From NCBI GenBank assembly GCA_018828825.1, contig JAHJUV010000066.1:1-25457 (forward strand): 25,457 bases of DNA. Reading direction: 5' to 3'. The stretch is from Planctomycetota bacterium. Lineage in GTDB: Bacteria > Planctomycetota > Phycisphaerae > Sedimentisphaerales > UBA12454. Position numbers and translations under genes: made by a program. Shown here piece by piece: positions 7,958 through 14,400 of the stretch. Numbering within the stretch: position 1 is the stretch's first letter; each line of letters opens with the position of its first letter. Below the pieces are notes generated by a model. It worked only from the letters and a program-made list of their open reading frames with translations. It was not told where the DNA came from and did no database searches.

Positions 7958-7974
7958 TGTTTGGAATGTATTAT
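7945..7974 (+). promoter_or_regulatory. Candidate gdhA promoter with weak -35
   Basis: ATTACA (7945-7950) and TATTAT (7969-7974) are 18 bases apart. The weak -35 would suit activator-dependent expression. It gives a leader of about 50 bases to the ATG at 8031. Confidence 0.33.
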
Positions 7975-8030
7975 TAACAAATTTTATAGTGGTTGGCAAC
8001 AAGAAAATTTATTTTTATGGAGGTGCACAG

Positions 8031-9374
8031 ATGTCCTCAAAACAGGTAATTGAAAGCGTTTATGAGCTTGTTCTCAAGCGTAATCCTGGCGAAACTGAGT
8101 TTCATCAGGCAGTTAAGGAGGTATTGGATAGTTTGGGTCCTGTACTCGAAGAAAATCCCAAGTATGCAGATGCCAACATTCTTGAGAGGATTGTTGAGCC
8201 TGAAAGAGTATTGATGTTCAGGATACCCTGGATTGACGACAAAGGCAAAGTTCAGGTCAACCGAGGTTTCCGTGTTGAATTCAGCAGTGCTATCGGCCCA
8301 TATAAGGGCGGCCTTCGTTTCCATCCAAGCGTATATCTTGGAATCATCAAGTTTTTGGGCTTTGAGCAGGTTTTCAAGAATTCGCTCACCGGTCTGATGA
8401 TGGGCGGCGGCAAAGGCGGCAGCGATTTCGACCCCAAGGGTAAGAGCGACAACGAAGTTATGCGTTTCTGCCAGAGTTTTATGACAGAGCTTTGCAAGTA
8501 TATTGGTCCTGACACAGACGTTCCGGCAGGCGACATAGGCGTCGGCGGCCGTGAAATCGGCTTTATGTTCGGCCAGTACAAGAGAATCCGCAATGAATTC
8601 GTTGGCGTTCTCACCGGCAAGGGACTCAACTGGGGCGGCAGCCTGGTTCGTACAGAAGCAACCGGCTACGGCCTTGTTTATATCGTCGATGAGCTGCTCA
8701 AGGAAAAAGGAGACAGCTTCGACGGCAAGACCGTTGTTGTCAGCGGTTCAGGCAATGTTGCTATTTACGCTACGGAAAAGGTCCAGCAGCTCGGCGGCAA
8801 AGTTGTTGCGATGACCGATTCGAACGGCTTTATCTATGACCCACAGGGCATAAAGCTCGATACCGTAAAACAGCTTAAGGAAGTCGAAAGAAAGAGAATC
8901 AAAGAATACGTTTCGATTCACAAGAGCGCAAAATACACCGAAGGCTGCGGCGGTATTTGGACAGTAAAGTGCGACATAGCCCTGCCAAGCGCAACTCAGA
9001 ACGAGCTTGACGCTGCAGGCGCAAAAGCCCTGATTAAGAACGGCTGCAAAGTCGTAGCTGAAGGCGCAAATATGCCGACAACTCCGGATGCGGCTGACCT
9101 GTTGATTGAAAACAAGGTCGCGTTCCTGCCCGGCAAAGCGGCCAACGCAGGCGGCGTCGCTGTATCAGGTTTGGAAATGGCTCAGAACAGCCAGCGTTAT
9201 GCATGGACTTTCGAGAGAGCCGATGCTGAACTGAAGAACATTATGACCAATATCTACAAAAATATCAGTGCCGCTTCAGAAAAATACGGAGCAAAAGGCA
9301 ATTACATCGTCGGTGCAAATATCGCCGGCTTTGTCAAAGTCGCTGATTCAATGCTCGACCAGGGCGTTGTATAA
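8031..9374 (+). CDS. gdhA: NADP-type glutamate dehydrogenase
   Basis: Cytoplasmic enzyme for reductive amination of 2-oxoglutarate with ammonium, giving glutamate; hexameric family. The protein has 447 residues, the same length as the E. coli NADP-specific enzyme. Seen: the substrate-binding and catalytic segment GPYKGGLRFHPSV (Lys92) and GLMMGGGKGGSDFDPKGKSD (Lys128), the Asp-containing DTDVPAGDIGVGGREIG, and the Rossmann motif VSGSGNVA at about residue 238 with MTDSNG at the end of the second strand, as in NADP enzymes. The ATG at 8031 is chosen because GGAGG sits 7 bases upstream and the family begins here; an in-frame GTG at 7989 is upstream of that SD. Divergent from lysR. Its 3' end is followed by a strong inverted repeat with a T-run, so transcription probably stops there. 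Confidence 0.96.
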   Translation: MSSKQVIESVYELVLKRNPGETEFHQAVKEVLDSLGPVLEENPKYADANILERIVEPERVLMFRIPWIDDKGKVQVNRGFRVEFSSAIGPYKGGLRFHPSVYLGIIKFLGFEQVFKNSLTGLMMGGGKGGSDFDPKGKSDNEVMRFCQSFMTELCKYIGPDTDVPAGDIGVGGREIGFMFGQYKRIRNEFVGVLTGKGLNWGGSLVRTEATGYGLVYIVDELLKEKGDSFDGKTVVVSGSGNVAIYATEKVQQLGGKVVAMTDSNGFIYDPQGIKLDTVKQLKEVERKRIKEYVSIHKSAKYTEGCGGIWTVKCDIALPSATQNELDAAGAKALIKNGCKVVAEGANMPTTPDAADLLIENKVAFLPGKAANAGGVAVSGLEMAQNSQRYAWTFERADAELKNIMTNIYKNISAASEKYGAKGNYIVGANIAGFVKVADSMLDQGVV

Positions 9375-9382
9375 GGAAAATT

Positions 9383-9494
9383 ACCCCGCACCTATTTGTA
9401 TTGTGCGTAAGGACAGTAATTGTAGAGTAGTTAGATAAATTACTTTTACGATTTGATTGTGCGAAATCACGGTACAAATAGGTGCGGGGTTTTT
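9383..9494 (+). terminator. Long-armed inverted repeat with T-run after gdhA (terminator or structured RNA)
   Basis: A perfect 18-bp inverted repeat: ACCCCGCACCTATTTGTA at 9383-9400 and its exact complement at 9473-9490, followed by five T's (9490-9494). The 72 bases between the arms can also pair: CGTAA (9406-9410) with TTACG (9446-9450), GTAATT (9416-9421) with AATTAC (9438-9443), and GATTT (9450-9454) with AAATC (9464-9468). The result is a branched fold rather than a simple hairpin. Position and T-run support termination of gdhA. The size is unusual for an intrinsic terminator; a small RNA or a miniature palindromic element is possible. Confidence 0.6.
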
Positions 9495-9495
9495 G

Positions 9496-9524
9496 TTGCT
9501 CATCGGTGGGATTTCTATTAAAAT
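9496..9524 (+). promoter_or_regulatory. Weak candidate promoter for the uracil-DNA glycosylase gene
   Basis: TTGCTC (9496-9501) and TAAAAT (9519-9524) are 17 bases apart. Transcription would begin at about 9531-9533, right at the ATG at 9532, which has no SD. This would fit a leaderless mRNA. The -35 is poor. Confidence 0.25.
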
Positions 9525-9531
9525 CCTGCTT

Positions 9532-10245
9532 ATGGCAGAAAAGGAGAATCTAAGGAAGGTTTTTAACCAGCACGTTCAACTGGAGGATTTTTTTACAGGT
9601 TTTTCTGTTAAATCCGACAAACCCACTGTGCTTTATCAATCGCAAAATAACGACAATATCAATGAGCTTGCACAGATTGCCAAAGAGGTTGACGCCTGCC
9701 GAAGGTGCCAGCTTGGCGATTTGAGGACAAATTCGGTCCCCGGCGAAGGGAATCCAAATGCAGGTATTGTTTTTGTTGGCGAAGGGCCAGGCGAAAATGA
9801 AGACCTTCAGGGCCGTCCATTTGTCGGCAGAGCAGGTCAGCTTCTGGATAAGATAATTGTGGCAATGGGATTAAAACGCGGCGATGTTTATATTTGCAAT
9901 ATAGTTAAGTGTCGGCCTCCTGAAAATCGCGAGCCGCGTCCTGATGAGGTTATCAGTTGTCTGCCGTTTCTTAAAGCCCAGCTTGGGTTAATCAGGCCGA
10001 GGGTAATTGTTACACTCGGAGCACCTGCCGCAAAGACGCTTTTGGAAACAAACAAGCCGATAGGTCAGATTCGCGGCAAATTTTTCGATTATTATTTCGA
10101 TGATTTTTCGCCGCCGATAAAGCTTATGCCGACGTATCACCCCGCTTATCTGCTTAGAAATTATTCACACGAAAATCGTATGAAAGTCTGGGAAGATATG
10201 AAAACCGTCCTGGCCGAACTCGGCCTGCCGGTACCGAAAAAATAG
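9532..10245 (+). CDS. Family 4 (iron-sulfur) uracil-DNA glycosylase
   Basis: Removes uracil from DNA to start base excision repair. The protein has 237 residues. The four cluster ligands are visible: C56 and C59 (CRRC), C127 (VKCRPP) and C143 (ISC). Their spacing of 3, 68 and 16 residues matches the well-known family 4 pattern for a [4Fe-4S] cluster. Active-site motifs are GEGPGENEDLQGRPFVG (water-activating region) and TYHPAYLLRN (motif with the conserved His). Residues 1-40 are a non-conserved N-terminal extension. The ATG at 9532 is used; an in-frame upstream start at 9457 would overlap the inverted repeat after gdhA and add an implausible hydrophobic leader. The gene is followed after 24 bases by the truncated copy of the addB start, so it was probably the first gene of a repair operon with addB and addA. 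Confidence 0.93.
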   Translation: MAEKENLRKVFNQHVQLEDFFTGFSVKSDKPTVLYQSQNNDNINELAQIAKEVDACRRCQLGDLRTNSVPGEGNPNAGIVFVGEGPGENEDLQGRPFVGRAGQLLDKIIVAMGLKRGDVYICNIVKCRPPENREPRPDEVISCLPFLKAQLGLIRPRVIVTLGAPAAKTLLETNKPIGQIRGKFFDYYFDDFSPPIKLMPTYHPAYLLRNYSHENRMKVWEDMKTVLAELGLPVPKK

Positions 10246-10269
10246 AGGTTAGCGAAAGAGCCTGCGAAA

Positions 10270-10371
10270 ATGGCAATACAGTTCATATTGGGAAGAAGCG
10301 GGGCGGGCAAGACAACGCTTTTTAAAGTAAATTACCATACATTAAGCAGAATTTTTAAAATTGTATGGTAA
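10270..10371 (+). pseudogene. Truncated remnant of the addB 5' end
   Basis: The ATG at 10270 opens a 33-codon frame whose first 17 codons encode MAIQFILGRSGAGKTTL, nearly the same as the start of the intact AddB at 11474 (MVQFILGRSGAGKTTL). After base 10321 the two diverge completely and this frame runs into the cassette's operator region, stopping at TAA 10369-10371. It lies 24 bases after the glycosylase stop, the expected place for addB in an undisturbed operon, so this is best read as the original addB start cut off by an insertion. A 33-residue peptide with a lone Walker A motif is unlikely to have a function. Confidence 0.8.
10291..10321 (+). repeat. 31-bp direct repeat, left copy (addB Walker A codons)
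   Basis: Identical over 31 bases to 11492-11522, starting GGAAGAAGCGGGG and ending ACAACGCTTT. It encodes GRSGAGKTTL of AddB. The copies are 1201 bp apart and bracket the two-gene cassette. Outside the 31 bases, the 5' side is related but diverged and the 3' side is unrelated. Confidence 0.95.
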
Positions 10372-10427
10372 TTATGCTTGATTTGATTACCATACAACTT
10401 ATAATAAACAAATAAGTGTATGGTAAC
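10331..10427. promoter_or_regulatory. Operator array: two 42-bp inverted repeats with 55-bp period
   Basis: The 11-base half-site ATTACCATACA occurs at 10331-10341 and 10386-10396. Its complement TGTATGGTAAT is at 10362-10372 and, with one change, TGTATGGTAAC at 10417-10427. Each pair encloses exactly 20 bases and the whole unit repeats after exactly 55 bases. The spacer sequences themselves are unrelated, so the geometry is conserved for binding, not by recent duplication. Half-sites within a dyad are 31 bp centre to centre, about three helical turns. The sites surround and interrupt the -35/-10 boxes and the start of transcription, as expected for autorepression. Confidence 0.75.
10378..10405 (+). 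promoter_or_regulatory. Cassette promoter
   Basis: TTGATT at 10378-10383 and a perfect TATAAT at 10400-10405 are separated by 16 bases. One operator half-site (10386-10396) lies in the spacer and another (10417-10427) just past the predicted start at about 10412. It drives the cassette genes and, with no terminator visible before 11474, probably also addB and addA. Confidence 0.65.
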
Positions 10428-10453
10428 TGTTGTTGTAATGGTGAGGGCAGAAT

Positions 10454-10771
10454 ATGAAAGTGATAAAAAGCATATTAAAAGAAGAGCTTGCCAATTCTAT
10501 GGCGATGAGAAAAAATTTCCAGAGAGAACTGGCAAAACTGCCAAAAGGCAGTCTTATAAAGAAAAATATCAGAGGAAATGTATATTATTATTTAGTCTTG
10601 AGAGAGAAAGGCAGAGTCAGGTTTGTCTATAAAGGCAAGCTTGATACTGACGAGATTAAAATATATAAACAAACCAGAGAGTACAGAGCAAAATACAGAA
10701 AATCTATTTCCGAACTGAATAAACAGATAAAATTTCTTAAAGGCACTTTGCGTGGAAAAAAGTCAGTATGA
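10454..10771 (+). CDS. Small basic protein of the cassette, DUF6788-like, possible antitoxin or DNA-binding partner
   Basis: Protein of 105 residues, rich in Lys and Arg and strongly basic overall. The N-terminal third is helical and charged (KSILKEELANSMAMRKNFQRELAKL). It leads into LPKGSLIKKNIRGNVYYYLVLREKG, a small beta-hairpin-like segment, and then a C-terminal Lys-rich coiled-coil-like helix (YRKSISELNKQIKFLKGTL). The Leu-Pro-Lys-Gly-Ser and Tyr-Tyr-Tyr pattern recalls small DUF6788-type proteins; this is from memory and uncertain. The ATG at 10454 is chosen over an earlier one at 10420 in another frame, because GAGGG lies about 7 bases upstream and the frame is coding-like throughout. 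Its last 20 bases overlap the start of the nucleotidyltransferase gene, which suggests translational coupling. It follows the operator array closely and is a candidate autorepressor or antitoxin, by inference only. Confidence 0.75.
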   Translation: MKVIKSILKEELANSMAMRKNFQRELAKLPKGSLIKKNIRGNVYYYLVLREKGRVRFVYKGKLDTDEIKIYKQTREYRAKYRKSISELNKQIKFLKGTLRGKKSV

Positions 10772-11435
10772 TTTATGCATCGAGGTATTACGGCGGCTCG
10801 ATAAATGCGGCGTTCTGAAACACATTGTTCTTGTGGGAAGCTGGTGCACACTATTCTATGAAAAATATTTTTCAGGAACCAAATATGTATCTGTTTTGAA
10901 AACCCGCGATATTGATTTTTTAATTCCAAGACCCAAAACTATCACAAAGTTGGTCGATATAGCCGAACTGCTCAAAGACCTGGGTTTTGTAACAGGTTTT
11001 ACAGGTATGCAAGGGTATATCCGGCTGGAACATCCGCAGTTAATTATCGAATTTTTAGTTCCGGAAACAGGACGGGATTCTGAAAAGCCTTATAACCTGC
11101 CGCAACTCGGACTTAACGCACAGGCTTTAAGATTTCTGGATTTTCTCGGAAGAAACACTGTTACGGTAGAAGCAGAAGGAATTAAACTAATGATTCCTCA
11201 TCCCGCCAGTTTCGCACTGCATAAACTGCTGGTAATCGGGAAAAGACGGAACAAAGAAAAAGTTGCCAAAGATATACAGGATGCAACAAGGGTTTTGAAG
11301 GCACTTGTTGAAAAGGGCGAAACAGGATTTGTAAAGAATGTATTCAACTCAATGCCGGCAAAGTGGCAAAATAAAATAAAGAAAAGTGCAAAAGATTTGG
11401 CCGATGAGGAACTTTCAGTCATCTTTGAAAATTAA
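10752..11435 (+). CDS. Nucleotidyltransferase-fold protein (GSU2403-like), possible toxin or defence effector
   Basis: Protein of 227 residues starting at GTG 10752 inside the end of the small basic gene. The N-terminal half shows the polymerase beta-type nucleotidyltransferase signature: the Gly-Ser motif (G29-S30 in IVLVGSW), the metal-binding Asp pair D53 and D55 in KTRDIDFLIP, and a third acidic residue, probably E100 in LIIEFLVPE. The C-terminal half has the helical segment HPASFALHKLLVIGKR seen in AbiEii/GSU2403-like proteins, followed by a charged helical tail. Members of this fold transfer NMPs to proteins, RNA or small molecules, and several act as toxins (AbiEii, MenT). The particular target here is unknown. 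The distance between the Gly-Ser and Asp motifs is longer than in minimal enzymes. The start is set by continuity of conserved sequence; no ATG fits. Confidence 0.82.
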   Translation: MEKSQYDLCIEVLRRLDKCGVLKHIVLVGSWCTLFYEKYFSGTKYVSVLKTRDIDFLIPRPKTITKLVDIAELLKDLGFVTGFTGMQGYIRLEHPQLIIEFLVPETGRDSEKPYNLPQLGLNAQALRFLDFLGRNTVTVEAEGIKLMIPHPASFALHKLLVIGKRRNKEKVAKDIQDATRVLKALVEKGETGFVKNVFNSMPAKWQNKIKKSAKDLADEELSVIFEN

Positions 11436-11444
11436 AAGGAATTA

Positions 11445-11492
11445 ATGATAGTGGACGTCAAAGAAAGTTTGTTATGGTTCAATTTATATTAG
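11445..11492 (+). CDS. Possible 15-codon leader ORF overlapping the addB start
   Basis: ATG at 11445 with AAAGGA a few bases upstream encodes MIVDVKESLLWFNLY and stops at TAG 11490-11492, overlapping the addB start (11474) in another frame. The addB ATG itself has only a weak SD. Ribosomes ending here could re-initiate on addB. It is very short and could be chance. Confidence 0.22.
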   Translation: MIVDVKESLLWFNLY

Positions 11493-14400
11493 GAAGAAGC
11501 GGGGCGGGCAAGACAACGCTTTGTATAAAGCAGATTATAGAAAATCTGTTTAATGAAAAGAGCGAACAAAATCTTGTCTTCCTTGTTCCAGAGCAGGCTA
11601 CATACCAGGCTGAAAGGGCGATTTTAGCAAATAGCAAAATCAAAGGCTACAGCAGGTTGCACGTCTTGTCTTTTCAAAGGCTCTGCTATATGATATTCGG
11701 CAAAAATCTTGCCGCAAGGCCGCTTACCATGCAAGGGCGGGAGATGATTGTTAATCGTCTGCTTTGCGAAAATGCGGATAAGTTGTCGATTTTTTCATCC
11801 ATAGCTTCCGCCGGCCTCGCAAACGCCATAGCCGAGTTTCAGCAGTTCGGCAAATCTCCTGACGATGTTGATAAACTCATCGAACAGCTTAAAAGTTCCT
11901 CCCAATTAACATCCAGTAAACTTACGGATATTAATCTAATTTATAAACAGTACCTTGCCTTTGTAGAGGGCAATTTCCTCAATAGCGACAATCAGTTAAA
12001 TCTCGCCAAAGACGCTGTATCGCAAACGCCGTTTTTGAAGGATTGCCTGCTGTGGGTTGACGGCTTTGCAGGATTTACAACTTCGGAAATACTTTTATTA
12101 ACAGAACTTTTAAAAGTTTCTGCTTCATCAAAGATTGCTTTATGTATTGACCCCGAACCCTGCCATAGTGATGACGGGGCTAACCAGGATTGGGCGGGGA
12201 TTTTTGAGCCTACCCAAAAAACATATACCGACCTTGTTTCTCTTATTAAATCCTTAAAATTGCCCGTCGAAAAACCTGTTATCTTGAAAGAGACAAGCCG
12301 ATTCAAAAATTCAAAGGCGCTGGCCCATCTCGAAAAAAACATTTTCAGTTTCGAAAATGTATCGCCTGTCCCTTGTAATGGCGAAGTAAAAATTACCGCC
12401 TGCGCAAAGACGAGGTTGGAAGTTGATTACGTTGCCCGGCAGATTTGTTCTCTTGTCAGAGACAAAGGTTTCCGCTGGCGTGATATAGCTGTTATCGCAT
12501 CCGATATCGACCAGTATCGCCATTTCATACAGGCGATTTTCTCTGATTTTAATATTCCATTCTTTATCGACCGCAGGCGGGGATTGCAGCAGTATCCAGC
12601 GGTTGAGTTAATAACTACTGCGTTGAAAATCGCAACAGACAGATTCACCACAAACGATGTTATAAATTACCTCAAAAGCGACCTTGTGCCTGTGAGCCGG
12701 GACGAGGTTGACCAGCTTGAAAATTACTGTCTTGCCTTTGGCGTTGAGGGAAACGACTGGCTAAGAACAGAAGCGTGGGATTTTGCGCCGCCGGACGATG
12801 ACTTCAATAATGAACAAATCGAAAAAATACGTAATAAAGCGACAGAAAATCTCCTGTCTTTTCGAACCTTACTTCAAAGCAGCGGTTCAATCGATGCGGA
12901 GAAGTTTTGCAAGGCTCTTTTTGATTTTCTCGATAGTCTGAACGTAAGAGGGCAGTTAACCGATTGGACAAAGGCCGCGATTGAGACAGGCAGACTTGAC
13001 GAGGCGCAATTGCATCAGCAGTTTTTCGCCCAGTTCACGCAATTGATGGATGATTTTGCCTTTATTTTCAAAAACGCCTCTTTTTCCGCAAAACAGTATT
13101 CCGCGATAATCAGCTCAGCGTTTTCTCAGATGACGGTAGCCTTGATTCCGCCCGCGCTCGACCAGGTACTTGTTGGTTCGATTGAACGAAGCCGTCATCC
13201 AGATTTGAAAGCCGTTTTTCTTATCGGCGCAACCCAGCAGCAGTTTCCCATTCCGGTTTATTACGATAATATTCTCAACGATACCGACCGCAAGGTTACT
13301 TCTGATATTGGTTTCGAATTATCGCGCACCGGCTCGTCGCAGCTTATTGAACGCAGGTATCTCGCATATATAGCTTTTACCCGTCCCAGTCATTTTTTAT
13401 ATATCACATATCCTCTGGCCGATGAGAAAGGCAATGAAATTCAGCCCAGTTTTCTCGTCAGTCAGTTGAAATCGCTGTTTGGCGACCTTGATTCCGCTGG
13501 GGGATGCCTCACGGCAGAAGAAAAATATTTTGGCAATTCCGGTTTTAGTGGTTTATACAACATTTCCGATTTGACCGGTTTTCTTGCCTTGACACTTGGC
13601 AGGGATAATTTATCGCCGCAGGACGATTTAGACGCAAAATGCAAATGGCTGCTTGATACCGCGTCAAAGGATTATGATTTAACAAAAGTTAAGTCAGCGA
13701 TTGATTATAATAATACTGCCCGGCTCGACAATTTGCCTGTCCAGGATATTCTTTCCACAAGCGCAACGAAACTGAAGTCTTTTGCAAGCTGTCCTTATCA
13801 GCATTTCGCAAGACATATCCTGAAGCTTGAGGAAAGGCGCGTTTTTGAATTAGAGCCTTTTAGTCTTGGCCTTTTCTTTCACAAGGCCCTTGAGATATTA
13901 TTTAATAATCTTAAAAGCAAAAATATTAGTTTTTCGACCGCCGGGACCGATTTGCTTAATCAGCTTATTGATAAATCGGTCGAGAAACTTCTTATAGAGG
14001 ACTCATTCCTGAAAAGTTTCAATTTAAGGACCAAACACAACAGTTTTATCATTCTTTCAGCAACCGAAATGGTTAAAACCGCGGTATTGGAGTTTTCTAA
14101 GATTGCTTCAGCAGGCAGTTTCACGCAGATTGCCTCTGAAATCGGTTTCGGCGACAAGTTTCCTCTGCCTGCGATTGAGATTGAACTGGAAAAAGGTAAA
14201 AAACTTCACATCGAAGGCAAAATCGACAGGGTGGATACGACTTCCAAAGCGGGCGTCAACTATTGTATGGTTGTGGATTATAAAACTTCGCAAACCGCGA
14301 TTAACTGGTCGTTATTTTCCGCAGGCCTCGATTTGCAACTGCCTATTTATCTTCTTGCTATAAGAAATCAGACTGTAGAAAAGAATAAAAACCTTATTCC

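Larger units (their letters stand above)
10322..11491 (+). mobile_element. Inserted two-gene cassette bearing a replacement addB start
   Basis: About 1.17 kb between the two 31-bp repeats. Contents in order: operator array and promoter, small basic protein, nucleotidyltransferase-fold protein, then a new ATG and first codons for addB. The left repeat belongs to an orphaned addB start and the right repeat to the intact gene, so the cassette either duplicated part of its target on entry or arrived with its own version of the addB start. The second is favoured, because the seven or so codons 5' of the repeat differ in sequence and by one codon in number. No integrase or transposase is present; movement would need homologous recombination or a factor acting in trans. 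Confidence 0.6.

Noticed and set aside
7989..8030. GTG start for gdhA at 7989
   Set aside because: The GGAGG at 8019-8023 lies between it and the ATG at 8031, and the protein from 8031 has the family's standard length.
9457..9531. In-frame upstream extension of the glycosylase gene starting with a hydrophobic stretch
   Set aside because: It would start inside the inverted repeat after gdhA and use a non-ATG start, and the family has no such leader; the ATG at 9532 is preferred.
10270..10371. 33-codon frame as a functional P-loop peptide
   Set aside because: Only its first 17 codons match AddB and the rest is cassette control DNA; a lone Walker A loop has no known function.
10331..10427. Operator half-sites as a miniature CRISPR-like or iteron array
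   Set aside because: Units alternate in orientation with 20-base spacers and embed a promoter, and no cas or replication genes are near; an operator explains all of this.
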